NCBI GenBank assembly: GCA_013397455.1
Contig: VYZB01000174.1
Location: 39,506-103,505 of the forward strand
From: Crotophaga sulcirostris
Lineage: Eukaryota; Chordata; Aves; Cuculiformes; Crotophagidae
Reading direction: 5' to 3'
Length of the DNA: 64,000 nt
Notes under the pieces: model-generated
Database searches by the model: none
The model's input: the letters and a program-made list of their open reading frames with translations, nothing else
What the model was told of the DNA's origin: nothing
Part shown: in pieces, positions 21,691-33,544 of the stretch
How the letters are laid out: each line of letters begins with the position of its first letter
Position numbering within the stretch: the stretch's first letter is position 1
Translations under genes and position numbers: made by a program

Positions 21691-22876
21691 AATATTGTTT
21701 AGCCAACAATATTCTTTAAACACCATCTGATCAGTCACTAACCTCTTGATAGTACTCAGTCTCTGCCAGACTACACCTTGCTTATTGATATTCGGGATCG
21801 TCCAGCTTGGCCCGACCTCCAGGGATGACAGCTTTGTGCCCCTGGTGTGTTATTTAAGGAAAATACAGAAGTAGAAGCAGCATCTTTAAACACAAACAAC
21901 ATTTAGCTTATACCATGGGAGTCCCTGGAACAGAGATACAAGCCAACCTCTTCAACCAGCTTTAACTGCCGAAGTCACACAGGAAATAATTGGTCAAATA
22001 CAGCTTCTTGTTTTCTGTATCCACATGCTCCATGGATTAAATGCCATGAAGGCTGCTGAGAAAAAACAACTTTGTTCCTCCTCAAAACCAGAAGTTGAAC
22101 AACTCACATCAAAACTAGCTCAGTAGCAAAATAAAGGTCACCAATACAAATGCTTAAAAAGTAGCACATTTTACCAAATACGGATGTTGAAGCATCCTTG
22201 GAGAAGAAAATGAAACCTTGTGGTATGAAACCCGTCAAATAATGGAAAACAAAACAAAATAAAACAAAACAAAACAGAAAATTCTTCCATATTTTTGCTC
22301 CCAGGAGTAAAGACCAGGACAAATCAACAGCTGAAAGAGCATGAAAGTTGTCTTGCTATGAGTCTTACACTTCCCAGTTTCCACTCTGCCCCGTGCTGCG
22401 CATCTTCCTGGTGCCCTGACGACAAACCCAGTAGGTGACCTTGTTTCTTGTGGCCAGTGACCATAGCTCCTCACCATCCTCCCACACAAAAAGCATCAAC
22501 AGTCTGTTTTGAACATCTAAGTGATGTATTCTGCTCCCATCAGAATGAATGATGCTCCCTTGAGTGGAAGGGAAAACCTAATTGTTAAAAATCCCAGTTG
22601 GTTTAAGATTAAACACTTCAAAGCATATTCAGAATTTGAATTAAAGAAATTGATTTAAAGGAATCATAATTTATGCATAAATCTACCAAAACTCTTCAAT
22701 GAGTCCTTTTTAACAGGTCTGACATTTTAATTAAAAGCAGAATGACAGCAAAGGGGAATTCACACAGATGCTGGGTTTTGCAGATGTCTATCGAAGTCAG
22801 ATTGAGCCATCCCCACCACTCTCCCTGCAAGGCTGTGCTAAAGCCACATTTTATTCTAGAAGCCAGTTTGTTTTAC
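21691..22876. other. Unique spacer, AT-rich block
   Basis: No gene seen. It includes the AAAAC repeat. An AT-rich block at 22575-22735 has ATTTAAAGG, TTATGCATAA and TTTTAATTAAAAG words and no repeat identity. Confidence 0.45.
22246..22277. repeat. (AAAAC)n microsatellite
   Basis: About six AAAAC units with one AAAAT variant. Confidence 0.88.
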
Positions 22877-23397
22877 AATCACAGAATCTTAGAATGGTTT
22901 GGGTTGGAAGGGGCTTTAAAGATCATGCAGTTTCACCCCCTCTGCCACGAGCACGGACACCTCCCACCAGACCAGGCTGCTCAAAGCCCCATCCAACCTG
23001 GCCTTGAATATCTCCACAGTTGGGGCAGCCACCACTTCTCTGGGCAACCTGTGCCAGTGTCTCACCACCCTCATCATGAAGAATTTCTTCCCAATGTATC
23101 ATCGAAATCTCCTCCTTCCATTTCAAAGCCATTCCCCTTCAACCTATCACTCCAGGCCCTTGGAAAAACTCCCTCCCCAGCCTTCCTGGAGCCCCTTTCA
23201 GTACTGGGAGGCTGCTCTAAGGTCCCCCCCCCGGAGCCTTCTCTTCTCCAGGCTGAACAACCCCAACTCTCTCAGCCTGTCCTCACAGCAGAGGTGCTCC
23301 AGCCCTCAGATCATCTTTGTGGCCTCCTCTGGACCCATTCCAACAGTTCCATATCCTTCTCGTGTTGGGGATTCCAGAACTGGACACAATATTCGAT
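22877..23397 (-). mobile_element. CR1 LINE, group A, about 520 bp
   Basis: The tail ATCACAGAATCTTAGAATGG is at left. The body extends through the ORF2 C-terminus to the part encoding QFWNPQHEKDMELLE-like sequence and stops at ACACAATATTCG. With the copy at 23692-24178 it forms a large inverted repeat. Confidence 0.93.
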
Positions 23398-23691
23398 TTT
23401 TTTTTCTATCCTGTAGGAAAGCTTTCACCTTGTTACTTTTGCTTTCTGTTTAGCTCCCACAGAAAATATTTTGCACTGGGGATGAGCGGAGTATCGATGC
23501 CTTAGGAAAAGTGCTTGTTCTTCTTTCCCAATCAATTAAGAAAAATAAGTGTACAATGCAATAATAATTCAATTGGAGATGCTGAACTGCTGCAGGCAGG
23601 TTTTAAATAGTACTTTTCCTTTCAAAAGGAGCAGTCTGGCTTACAGTGAACAGAAGCAGCAAATGAGTTCACAACATTTCTTCCCTTCAGC

Positions 23692-24178
23692 ACAGGATGG
23701 ACATGGATCTGTCAGAGCGAGTCCAGAGGAGGCCACGAAGATGATCTGAGGGCAGGAGCACCTCTGCTGTGAGGACAGGCTGGGAGAGCTGGGGTTGTTC
23801 AGCCTGGAGAAGAGAAGACTCTGGGGAGACCTTAGAGCAGCCTTCCAGTACTGAAAGGGGCTCCAGGAAAGCTGGGGAGGGGCTCTTGATCAGGGAGTGC
23901 AGGGACAGGATGAGGGGGAACTGTTTTAAGCTGAATGATGGGAGATTCAGATGAAATCTTAGGAAGAAACATTTTCCTTTCAGGGTGGGGAGGCTCTGGC
24001 ACAGGTTGCCCAGAGAAGTTGCAGATTCACCCTCCCTGGAGGTGTCCAAGGCCAGGTTGGATGAGGTTTTGAGCCCCTTGATCTACTGGGAGGTGTCCCT
24101 GTCCATGGCAGGGGGGTTGGAACTGGATGAGCTTTAAGGTCCCTTCCAACCCAAACCATTCCATGATTCAATGATTTG
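23692..24178 (+). mobile_element. CR1 LINE, group A, about 490 bp
   Basis: Sense copy from ACAGGATGGACATGGATCTG through GAGGACAGGCTGGGAGAGC to the tail CCATTCCATGATTCAATG. Coding remnants of the ORF2 end are frameshifted. Confidence 0.93.
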
Positions 24179-24421
24179 AGGGCGGCTTCAGTGCTGCTGA
24201 TGGCACCTGAGCCAGGTTCGATGCGGTGGGAACTGAGCTGACTCGTTGCAGCCCAACGGGCTGGGCTGGCAGCTGAAGAGCAGAAAATTTGTTTCCTGTG
24301 ACTGGTCGTTTGAGGAAACAAATCTCCCTGATGCGTAACGCGTGTCTGAGCTCTCAGACAGCAGACCTGAGTGTCTGACAGTTCTAGGAGGAGAACCACC
24401 AGCTTGATCTTCAAGGTCTCA

Positions 24422-24506
24422 TCACAGAATCATAGAATGGCTTGGTTTGGAAGGGACCCTAAAGTTCATCCAGTTCCAACCCCCTGTCATGGGCAGAGGC
24501 AGGACC
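24422..24506 (-). mobile_element. CR1 tail stub, group A
   Basis: ATCACAGAATCATAGAATGG with the next 65 bp, stopping at GTCATGGGCAGAGGCAGG. Confidence 0.88.
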
Positions 24507-24734
24507 AGGGCTCTGCCTTCCTTAACAGTAGCATTTTAAAAATTGATGATGAGCCAGCGTGACAAGCCCATCACTTCTTCCTCCTTTGCATCCCTGAACA
24601 CACCTCTCTGAGTCTCCTTGCACAGATTAAAACGCAGCAACACAACACGAATCCTGACCAACTGTTCTCTTGAACAACTCAGTGCAGCTTCAGAGTAATT
24701 TCTCCTGCTGCCTCATCTCTGGATGCAGGGGACA

Positions 24735-25034
24735 GACTCAAAAAGGGTCTGTAGCAACAGGACAAGGGGTAATGGTTTGAAACTGAAAGAGAGGAGATTT
24801 AGACTACATATAAGGAGGAAATTTGTTTCAATGAGGGTGGTGCAACACTGGCACAGGTTGCCCAGAGAGATGGTTGGTGCCCCATCCCTGGAAACATTCA
24901 AGGTCAGGTTGGATGGGGCTCTGAGCAACCTGATCTGGTTGAAGATGTCCCTGCTCACTACAGGGGGTTGGACTGGATGGCTTTTAAAGGTCCCTTCCAA
25001 CCCAAAGCACATCGTGATTCTATGATTTTGTGAC
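24735..25034 (+). mobile_element. CR1 LINE, group C, 5'-truncated
   Basis: GGAAACATTCAAGGTCAGG, GTTGAAGATGTCCCTGCTC and GGGGGTTGGACTGGATGGC distinguish this type from group A. The tail is ATTCTATGATTTTGTG. Confidence 0.9.
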
Positions 25035-25698
25035 CCATTTCCCTCTGCTCCTGCAGAGCTCTCACATCCCGTTGACTTTTCTCTGCAAGGAGGAACACTG
25101 TCCATGGCAACACGCAATTACTAAACCCAAATGGTCTGCAGCTGCAAAAACCCTCCTGCTCATTCACACCTGTATCTCAGAAGCTCAGATGTCGGTTTAG
25201 ATGCCATAATACCCATTCATTGTGGGAAGGACAGCATTCATCCTCAAAACAACTTTGTCTCAAATACATCAAGCTCCCTTACAAGACTAGGAGTCCACAT
25301 TGCCATGTTTTTTTCCCTTTATTTTTTATCTTTTTTTTAAGGCCCAGATCAAGTTTAATTCATAACCCACAGACTTCCTCTAGAATTACAACAGCTTGAC
25401 CTTAGGCTTCCTCAAAACTCAACCCAAGGTAAGACTTCAGGTCACCAAGAACAACTGCTGAGCAAGGTGCAGCCAAGCCAGCATGCTGTACCAGCAACGT
25501 ACTCTGCAGCTGGAAGAGAACACCTTGCAGAAGTGAAACACAGCTTTATTGTAGTATAAACCCCATCCGCATTTCAAGCATTTTGCTTTAAAGAGCTTAT
25601 TCCCTCTCTCCAGCTCCTCAGAGAGCTACTCAACCTTGCTGAATTGCTCATCGAGGCACAAGCACCACATCAAATGGAAGTAGAACTTGGCCAAGCTG
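25035..25698. other. Unique spacer, no gene seen
   Basis: Unique DNA with a T-rich tract at about 25308-25340. Confidence 0.5.
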
Positions 25699-26027
25699 CA
25701 ATCACAGAATCATTAAGGTTGGAAAATACCTCCAAGATCATCCAGTACATCCAGTGCAACACCACCGTGCCTACTAAACCATGTCACGCAGTGCCACGGC
25801 TGCTTGCTTTCTGAACACCTTCAGGGATGGTGATTCCACCTTTGCCCTTGGCAACCTCTTCCAATGCTTCACTGCTCTTTCAGGAAAGATATTTTTCCTA
25901 ATATCCAATCTAAACCTCCACTGGAGCAACTTGAGGGCATTTCCTCTTGTCCTGTCGCTTGATACTTGGGAGAAAAGACCAACACTCACCTCATTACAAC
26001 CTCCTCTTAGGGAGTTGTAGAGTTGTT
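25699..26027 (-). mobile_element. CR1 LINE, group B, 5'-truncated
   Basis: The tail ATCACAGAATCATTAAGG is at left. The body ends in the segment antisense to [19 protein letters not shown]. Confidence 0.92.
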
Positions 26028-28169
26028 TGCTCACACTCAGCTTCCATCACCACAGATGCTCTCTGCAGCACTAAAACCCTAAGGATTACACTATTTGTTT
26101 CCCTAAATACCAAACTTTTAACCCAGTACACCGCCCTCCTGTTGTACAACATCAGAGCCAACTCACACACTGGGCAGAAGCACCTGGGCAACAGAGAAAA
26201 GAGATGGGTGAGAAAGGGCATCTGTCTTCCAAAACACATCAACCTTGATGGGTGTCAACAAAATGCATTGAAAAAGCAAGTCTGGAAATTAAATTCACTG
26301 TCACCCAGCAATAGTCAAACAAAAGTTAGTTTCCTTCTCCACTACCCTCCTCCAGATAACCCTTCCATGCTCCTCAAGAAATAATTTACCTCCTTCCCCA
26401 ATGAGAGCATCCCTCGGCTCCGTGAGTACCAACCGTCCTCTCTCTCACTCGAAGTGTTATTTGGATGAAGATCAGAGCAACTGGCTGAACTTGTAAGACC
26501 GACAACGCATTTTTGTCTCAGAACTGGAGGATTTACGCATCAAAAGCTCGTCTGCCTTTCCCCAACTGCAGTAGTTTACCTGCTACCAGATACTCCTCCC
26601 GCTAAAACATCTCTACCTTGGACCATCATGGGTAAAGCATCACAGCACTTGGAAATACCCTGCTCTCCCAGGGAATAATTCATTATTCCAGCCTACTTTA
26701 TCTTCTTTTTGTACATCCACACATGAAAATAAGCCCAAATATCAGCTTGGTCTCAGAATGACTCTGTGTGAAAAGGGAACAGGTCCCTGACCGAGCCCCA
26801 GCGGTTCCTCACCACAAGCAGATCACACATGTGTAGAGTAGAAGTATGACAAATCTGTTTAACCACCGGCTGGAATCGAGAGAGGTCCATGCGCCGTTTG
26901 CCAAATTCCCACAGCATATGTAATTTTGGGTTTTGCTTTTTAATCACTGGAGGAGCCACCGAAGATTTAAACAGCAATGTTAAAGGCAAAGTCACTGGTC
27001 AAGAGAGAGAAAAATACCAGCAGTGGTGCCAGCTCGAGGACAGGGGATTTCCATGCTTTGCTCTTGGAGGGAGGACTGATATATTTGTTTTTACTTTCAG
27101 CAGGGAGCGTCAAGGATTTGGACTATGAAATACTTAAATAACACCATGAGAACTGAGTTCTGGAAAAGGAGAGATGATAACTTAGTGGTGTGAGTAACCA
27201 CCAACCTGTCAAACCCATCGCTGACCTGCATCTGGCTGATCAGATGTCTTCCTGAAACGTGGGTGTGGTCTACAGCACATGGTACGGTCTTGGGGTAAGA
27301 AGCCTATTGGGTGCAATTCCATAATGTCATGGCTTTTGGTTTCTATCAGCTGGGACCAGATGTTCTGCTCCAGCCCCTCCAACCTCAGTATCCTCTGTAT
27401 TTGGTACTGTGACAGAATGGTCAGAAAGGCACCCCAGATCTGCCACTGAAGCCGTTGCACTCGTGTCTCTACCAAGAAACCCAAAGCTTGGCTGATCACA
27501 TTTCCTCTCCTCATCTTACTTAGCAGGCATTTCTGCCACCAGGCCTACCCGAGGTTTTGAATAACCTCTACAGTGGCCACTGATGGAAGCCTCCTGTGCT
27601 ACTGGAAGGTCAAAGCTGGGATTGCAGAAGACCTTTCATATGCTCTTCTTTTTTGCTTTCCACCATCAAAAAGCAGGCATCTGCTCTTCTCTTCTCTGAA
27701 AGGATGAGGATGGGGGGAAAGCTAACGTCAGCAGGAAGGATGTCCTGACAAAGCAGGAATGGGCACTACCGCTGAAACCAAAGGCAATTTCACGCCTATC
27801 CTTCCTTCGGAGGCACCTCCCAGCTCCCAGCAATGATGAAGGAGCCTGAACATTGTCCCTTCCACATCTTCACTTCTTCAACTTGTCATCTCCTCTGATT
27901 GCTCTGAGCAGGAGTAGATAAACTCTCCAAAGGGAAGGAACTCACCTCCACATCTGTTACACAGTATTGATCTACCAGTGCAAAGCAGGTTTGCTGGAAG
28001 CATTACTTGCTCAGAGAAAGGTCCCCTTTGAGCTGTAAAAACAGTTATTTAAATCACCTGATATCTTATCTCCCCAACCTGAAGGATCTATTCTTCTGAA
28101 GGAGACACAGATCAACTCAATCCTTTCACGGGACTAAATATAATCGAAGCACAGATGTGTCTGATGCCA
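26028..28169. other. Unique spacer, no gene seen
   Basis: 2.1 kb of unique DNA. The minus frame at 27209-27514 (101 codons) and the plus frame at 25947-26384 have no recognisable domain. The latter begins inside CR1. Confidence 0.5.
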
Positions 28170-28842
28170 TCACAGAATCACAGAATGGTTGGGGAGGGAA
28201 CCTCTGGAGCTCATATAGTCCACCCTCCCCACTAAAGCAAGGTCACCTCCAGCAGGTTGCACAGGAATGCACCCAGGCAGAGTCTGAATATCTCCAGAGA
28301 AGGAGATTCCACATCCTTCCTGGACAGCATGGTCCAGTGCTCTGTCATCACATAGGAAATATTTTCCTCATGCCCAGGTTGAACTTCCTGTGCTCCAGTT
28401 TGTGCCTGTTGCCCCTTGTCCTGTTACTGGGCACCACTGAACAGAGTCTGGCCCCATCCTCTTCACCACTGCTCTTAGAAATTGATCAGCATTGATGAGG
28501 TCCCCTCTCAGTTTTCTCTTCTCCAGGCTAAACAGACCCAGGTCTCTCAGCCTTCCCTCATAAGAGAGATGCTCCAGTCCCCTCATCATCTTCGTGGCCT
28601 CTGCTGGACTCTCTCCTCTTGTTCCTTGTCTTTCTTGAACTGGGGAGCCCAGAACTGGACACAGGACTCCAGGTGGGGCCTCAGTAGGGCAGAGCAGATG
28701 GGGAGAAGAGCCTTCCTCGACCAGCTGGCCACTCTCTTCTTGACACACCCCAGGATACCATTGGCCATGAGGGCACACTGCTGGCTCGTGGTTGGCTTGT
28801 TGTTCACCAGGACTCCCAGGTTCTTCTCCACAAGTTGCTTTC
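28170..28842 (-). mobile_element. CR1 LINE, group G, about 670 bp
   Basis: This is the longest older copy. The tail is CATCACAGAATCACAGAATG at left. The 3' block differs from all other groups (GGAACCTCTGGAGCTCATA, TGTGCCTGTTGCCCCTTGTC). The antisense coding part reaches CCAGGTTCTTCTCCACAAG. Confidence 0.9.
28586..28831 (-). pseudogene. CR1 ORF2 C-terminal remnant
   Basis: Within the group G copy, 81 codons stay open and read as the ORF2 region after the RT. The order is [12 protein letters not shown], then [18 protein letters not shown], then [16 protein letters not shown], ending [10 protein letters not shown]. This region links the RT to the basic C-terminal tail in CR1 proteins. The next conserved stretch ([20 protein letters not shown]) lies in a different frame, so the protein is broken. 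It is inactive. Confidence 0.8.
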
Positions 28843-29921
28843 CTGTGCTTAGCTGTAATCAGCACTGCTTGATCTCAGAGGAGACATGATGTTGATGGAG
28901 ACCTTAAACCTTAGCAAGCAAACACCCAGGCTGCAACCCACCTGAAAGCTGAAGCTGTGGTTGCTACACCCTGCAGAACAAGGGCTGTCAACGTCTTTTT
29001 GAGGCAACCACTGGCTCGGTGCGGTTTCCCATCCGACTCAGGTGACAGGTACACCAGATGGTGGTATCATTTTTTCAGGACTGAATTTCAATAAAAATCA
29101 TACGTCTCAGAAGGACGCAAGAGCAGTCAATGTCTGCACTGATGGTTACACCCAATTAACATAAAAATGAGGTTTTCCTAAACACCTGCAAGAAGAAACC
29201 TGTTTGAAGAACAAGCAACCGGAAAACAAAATAAATTACTCTCCAGGGAGGCAGTTGTCAGAGATAAGACAGAGGGTGGATGTGTTTATTTATACACAGC
29301 AGTTCCAGGTATGGGTTGCAGGTCCCAACATGCTGCCCGGTGTGGTTTCTGTAAGCAGTTGTCTCCTTCACGTCCCCAGCCTGCAGTCAGCTTCAAGAGC
29401 GAACACCGGAGGTGTGTGTTTCATACTGATGGTTTGTGAAATGGGTCACACACATCCCAGGGTATTTTTAACAGGCCAGGAGGTCAGCTCACATTGGTGA
29501 CATCAAATTCAGTGTAGGAGTTTGAAGCTTCATAGGAAAGAGGTGGGCAGAAGTGCCTGTGGGACTTAGAAGCATCAGTAATGTGTCATTTCTGGTCTCA
29601 GGGCAACTTCTGCATTTCCTAAAAGCCCCCTGAGCCCACACATCAACAAATGCCAAAATTCGACAACAATCTTTAAAGGTTTAAGAAGGACAACAGCTTT
29701 GGTCAAAACCAAAGAAGCACATCTTCCAAATGGGGGCAAAAGTACTTCTTGGCTTTGTCACCACCCGATGCAGAAGCCACCAGGGTGAACTGCAGGACTG
29801 GGATGGGTCCTGACTGTCACCTCCTCTTCACTTCTCCTGCAGTTTGGCCACAACTGCGTGCACACAGAAGATCAAGCTATGTCACCAAAGCACTTTTTTA
29901 TTTTTATTTTTTTTTTTCTTA
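28843..29921. other. Unique spacer with T-rich end
   Basis: No gene seen. A T-rich stretch at 29885-29919 directly precedes the next CR1 copy. Confidence 0.5.
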
Positions 29922-30242
29922 TTAAGGTTGGAAAGGACCTCTGAGATCATCGAGTCCAACCTATAACCCAACACTAACACCAACCCATCATCTAAACCAT
30001 GGCACTGAGTGCCTCAGCCAATCTCCTCTTAAAACACTTCGGCAACTCCACCATCTCCCCGGACAGCGCATTCCAATGGCCAATCACCCTTTCAGGGAAG
30101 AATTTTTTCCTAATATCAAGCCTAAACCTCCCCTGAGGAAGCTTGAGTCCATGTCCTCTAGTTCTGTCACTGGTCACCTGAGAGAAGAGACCAACCCCTG
30201 CCTGACTACAACCTCCTTTTAGGTAGTTGCAGAGAGCAACTT
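29922..30242 (-). mobile_element. CR1 LINE, group D, 5'-truncated
   Basis: It starts ATTAAGGTTGGAAAGGACC, then GAGTCCAACCTATAACCC, ACCATGGCACTGAGTGCC, CTTGAGTCCATGTCCTC and ACCTGAGAGAAGAGACCAAC. The tail octamers are lost or replaced by the T-rich run on the left. Confidence 0.9.
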
Positions 30243-30654
30243 TTTGAAGAACAATCCTCAAGAGAGGGGGTGCGGGATCTGATCCAGAGGTGGTGCCTCT
30301 GTGCAGCCTCTCCTGCTCACACTGGAGGAGATGAAGCCACACAGCAGCAGCACTCTGACAACAAATTAAATTTCAAGTTAATACGGGAACGCATACCAGA
30401 AGAAGGAGCCAACCACAATTACCGGCTCTTATCGCGCAGGAAAGATCTTTCAGTTATTGTGGGCAGCGCTGGAAACATCAGCTCGGTGATCGGCACCGCT
30501 GGAACCGGTGAGAAGGAAACCACACGCGTCAAACTCCTCTGCAGGGCTCGTCGGTTTGGCTCCCACCTCCCAAAAGATGTTGGCAAAGCAGCTGGAAAAG
30601 GCACAGGGCAGGATAGGGATGGTTCAAAGGTAGTGACCTTGTTGGTCACTATAA
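30243..30654. other. Unique spacer with CpG-rich pocket
   Basis: About 15 CpG dinucleotides fall in roughly 190 bp at 30380-30565, far above the surrounding DNA. A plus-strand frame is open across it (30270-30662), but I recognise no domain. Confidence 0.45.
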
Positions 30655-30670
30655 CCCTGTAGGGTTATAG
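30632..30670. repeat. Two back-to-back perfect inverted repeats
   Basis: AGTGACC-TTGTT-GGTCACT at 30632-30650 (7-bp arms) is followed by CTATAACCCT-GT-AGGGTTATAG at 30649-30670 (10-bp arms). The second right arm is the start of the group D CR1 tail. Confidence 0.85.
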
Positions 30671-30727
30671 GTTGGACTCGATGATCTCAGAGGTCCTTTC
30701 CAACCTTGTGATACTGTGATACTGTGA
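30661..30727 (+). mobile_element. CR1 tail only, group D
   Basis: AGGGTTATAGGTTGGACTCG to the tail GATACTGTGATACTGTGA. About 67 bp, severely 5'-truncated. Confidence 0.85.
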
Positions 30728-31002
30728 ATGGGCTTGGATGGACTTGGTTGAAACAAGATATGTGGTTTTAGCCCTCACTCGCTTGACAAAACCCGGTACT
30801 CAGCTCAGCACTGCCCCAGTATCGATATGACTGTCATCTCCATGCCTGGGTGGTTTTCTGCCCATCTGAGTAGCTTGCTGTGACCCTGTATGCACCTCCA
30901 ACCATACGTACAACCGTAACACGCTCAGAAGACCCACTGGTGCCAGGACACACACACAGCCCAAATGGTGGCAATTATTAAATAGGCCTATCTGGATATG
31001 TT

Positions 31003-31412
31003 ATCACAGGATCATTCCATCATGGAATGGTTTGGGTCAGAAGGGACCTTAAACATCATCCAGTTCCAACCCCCTTGCTGTGGGCAGGGACACCTCCCAC
31101 TGCATCAGGGGGCTCAAAGCCCCATCCAACCTGGCCTGGAACACCTCCAGGGATGGGGCAGCCACCACTGCTCTGGGCAACCTGTGCCAGGGCCTCCCCA
31201 CCCTCACAGGAAAACATTTCTTCCTAAGATCTCATCTAAATCTCCCCCTTTTCAGCTTAAAACCATCCTATCCCTCCACCCCCTGATCAAGAGCCCCTCC
31301 CCAGCTTTCCTGGAGCCCCCTTCAGGTACTGGAAGGCTGCTGTGAGATCTCCCTGGAGGCTTCTCTTCTCCAGGCTGAACAACCCCATCTCTCTTATCCT
31401 GTCCTTGTAGGT
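31003..31412 (-). mobile_element. CR1 LINE, group A, 5'-truncated
   Basis: The tail region ATCATTCCATCATGGAATGG is at left. Well-preserved GGCAGCCACCACTGCTCTGG variant. It ends at TCTTATCCTGTCCTTGTAGG. Confidence 0.92.
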
Positions 31413-31835
31413 GCAATGCTGATTACCGATCAGCAATAATGTTATGAGATTTAGTCAAATGTTAAGTGAAGACGACAAGTTATAGTATCCACGTACAACT
31501 TCTTAAACCTGGTTTTAAGTTACCCAAACTTCAATTGATTCTTTCATTGCTCTTTCTATTCCTATGAGACATCGTAATTTGAAATATTTGATAATTTCAG
31601 CCTGCAGCTTGAAGGTTTCTTCAAAACGGCAGCTTCTTGCTTTTTGTAGACAGACTGATGACACTGTAGCTAATTTGCTTAATTAGTGATTTACAGAAAG
31701 ACAGCTCTATGAGAACACGAAACCCTTCAAATGAAATGCTTTAAGTGCAGAATCAAGAGACCATCCATAATGATTGTTTACTCCCAACTCCTACATATTT
31801 TTGGGCCACTCTATTTCAATCAGCAGCTCCTCCAA
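31413..31835. other. Unique spacer, no gene seen
   Basis: AT-rich unique DNA between two opposed CR1 copies. Confidence 0.5.
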
Positions 31836-32519
31836 CTGATCACTCGCAGCCCAGAAAGCCAAGCATACCCTGGGCTGCATCAGAAGCAGTGTGGCCAGCA
31901 GGGGAGGCAGGGGATTCTCCCCCTCTACTCCACTCTTGTGAGACCACACCGGAGTCCTGTGTCCAGTTCTGGAATCCCCAGCATATGAAGGAGATGGAAC
32001 TGTTGGAACGGGTCCAGAGGAGGGCTGTTGGGTTATAGGTTGGACTGGATGATCTCAGAGGTCCTTTCCAACCTTGTGATACTGTGATACAAAGATGATC
32101 AGAGGGCTGGAGCACCTCTGCTATGAGGACAGGCTGAGAGAGTTGGGGTTGTTCAGTCTGGAGAAGAGAAGGCTCCAGGGAGACCTTAGAGCAGCCTCCA
32201 GTGCTGAAAGGGGCTCCAGGAAAGCTGGGGAGGGACTTTTTACAAGGGCTTGTAGTGATAGGACAAGGGGGAATGGCTTTACATTGTCAGGGGGAAGATT
32301 TAGATTAGACATTAGGAAGAAATTCTTCATGATGAGGGTGATGATACACTGGCACAGGTTGCCCAGAGAGGTCCCTGGAGGTGTTGAAGGCCAGGTTGGA
32401 TGGGGTTTTGAGCACCTTGATCCAGTGGGAGGTGTCCCTGCCCATGGCAGGGTGGGGTGGAACTGGATGATCTTTAAGGTCCCTTCCAACTCAAACCACT
32501 CTATGATTCTATGATTCTA
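31836..32519 (+). mobile_element. CR1 LINE, group A, interrupted by a CR1 tail
   Basis: One of the longest copies. It starts in ORF2 near ATCACTCGCAGCCCAGAAAG and passes the part encoding SCVQFWNPQ and ELLERVQRR. At 32024-32088 it is interrupted by an unrelated 65-bp CR1 tail, and it resumes at ACAAAGATGATCAGAGGGC ([20 protein letters not shown]). It ends in a double octamer tail. Confidence 0.93.
32024..32088 (+). mobile_element. Nested CR1 tail, group D
   Basis: GTTGGGTTATAGGTTGGAC through CCTTGTGATACTGTGAT sits between GGTCCAGAGGAGG and ACAAAGATGATC of the host element. It is close in sequence to the tail at 30661-30727. It must be younger than its host. Confidence 0.88.
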
Positions 32520-33544
32520 AATACAAACTCGAACTCCACAAGAGGCCAAATGTAGTTGTCCCAAGTTCTCCCATAATGGGAAGATGTTGCTTTTTAAAAA
32601 ATCACACTCAGATGAGAATAGAAGCCAGCACATAAAATAAACACACGCATCCAGATGCTGTTGCACAGCCCAGAAGGAGTTTTCCCCTTGATTCCAGCAG
32701 ATTTTCCACCCTTCCTACCCCAAGCATTTGGCTTTTGCTGACCACTTCATCCAGGCACACAAATCCTTCTAATGGGTGCCCCGGTACCGTGGAGCACCGG
32801 GAGAAGGCTTGCACAGATGTTCATTTTGCAAGAAACAATAATTCATGCAAATCCCTGCTCCAAGCAAATTCCACAGCAGTGCATCTTATCGAAAGCCAAA
32901 CAAAAAGCACAAATACATTGGAGAACAGTAAACCTGCATTAAAAGAATTTGCTCTTGTTACAGCTTGAATTTTCCCCTCTCCCTCCAACTGCTCAGCCAG
33001 TAACCAGCCCGCCGATACCAAGGACGAACCCAACCACCCACTCCACTCGTGCCGATAAGACGTGTAAACTCCAACTGCAACCCAAAGCAATGTGTGTGTT
33101 ACAGTGCAACAGGGATAACGCACCCCACGTTCACCCAGGATGCTTTCTTACACGGTTACAGTCCAATAAATGCAAGAACAAAGTCCTGTCCATGATGGTG
33201 GTCTCACCAAACATCTCCCTGGGCTCCAAGACAAAGCATCCAATTGTACATTGCAGAGGTTTGATACATTGGTGGGAACTCGAAGACAGCTCCACCACCT
33301 TTTTGAGGTCGTGAATTGAAATGCTATGAGCGTGTAGAGCAAAGCTTGGAAATGTATAGGGTTCTCTTGCCTGAGTAAAGTCAAGATGGCTTTTTGAGGT
33401 TTTCTGACTGCAAGGGGAAAGGCAGGCACACATTTCCACTTGGTGGCTGTGGTGGAGCCCCTCCTTCCTACTGCAACAGGAGGCAAAGACCAGCAGTGAC
33501 CACTGTACCCCCTGATGATGCTTTCGAGCACAACAGCCATGGCA
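32520..33544. other. Unique spacer, no gene seen
   Basis: About 1 kb of unique DNA with overlapping chance frames on both strands (32608-33439). Confidence 0.5.

Noticed and set aside
22742..23416. 224-codon plus-strand frame, the longest in the window
   Set aside because: It is antisense translation of a minus-strand CR1 copy. Similar long frames over other CR1 copies are also shadows.
24325..24345. Palindrome GTCTGAGCTCTCAGAC
   Set aside because: Short and isolated, with no flanking structure. Expected by chance.
32095..32514. 139-codon plus-strand frame with [20 protein letters not shown]
   Set aside because: This is the CR1 ORF2 C-terminus and is covered by the CR1 entry. It is not a host gene.
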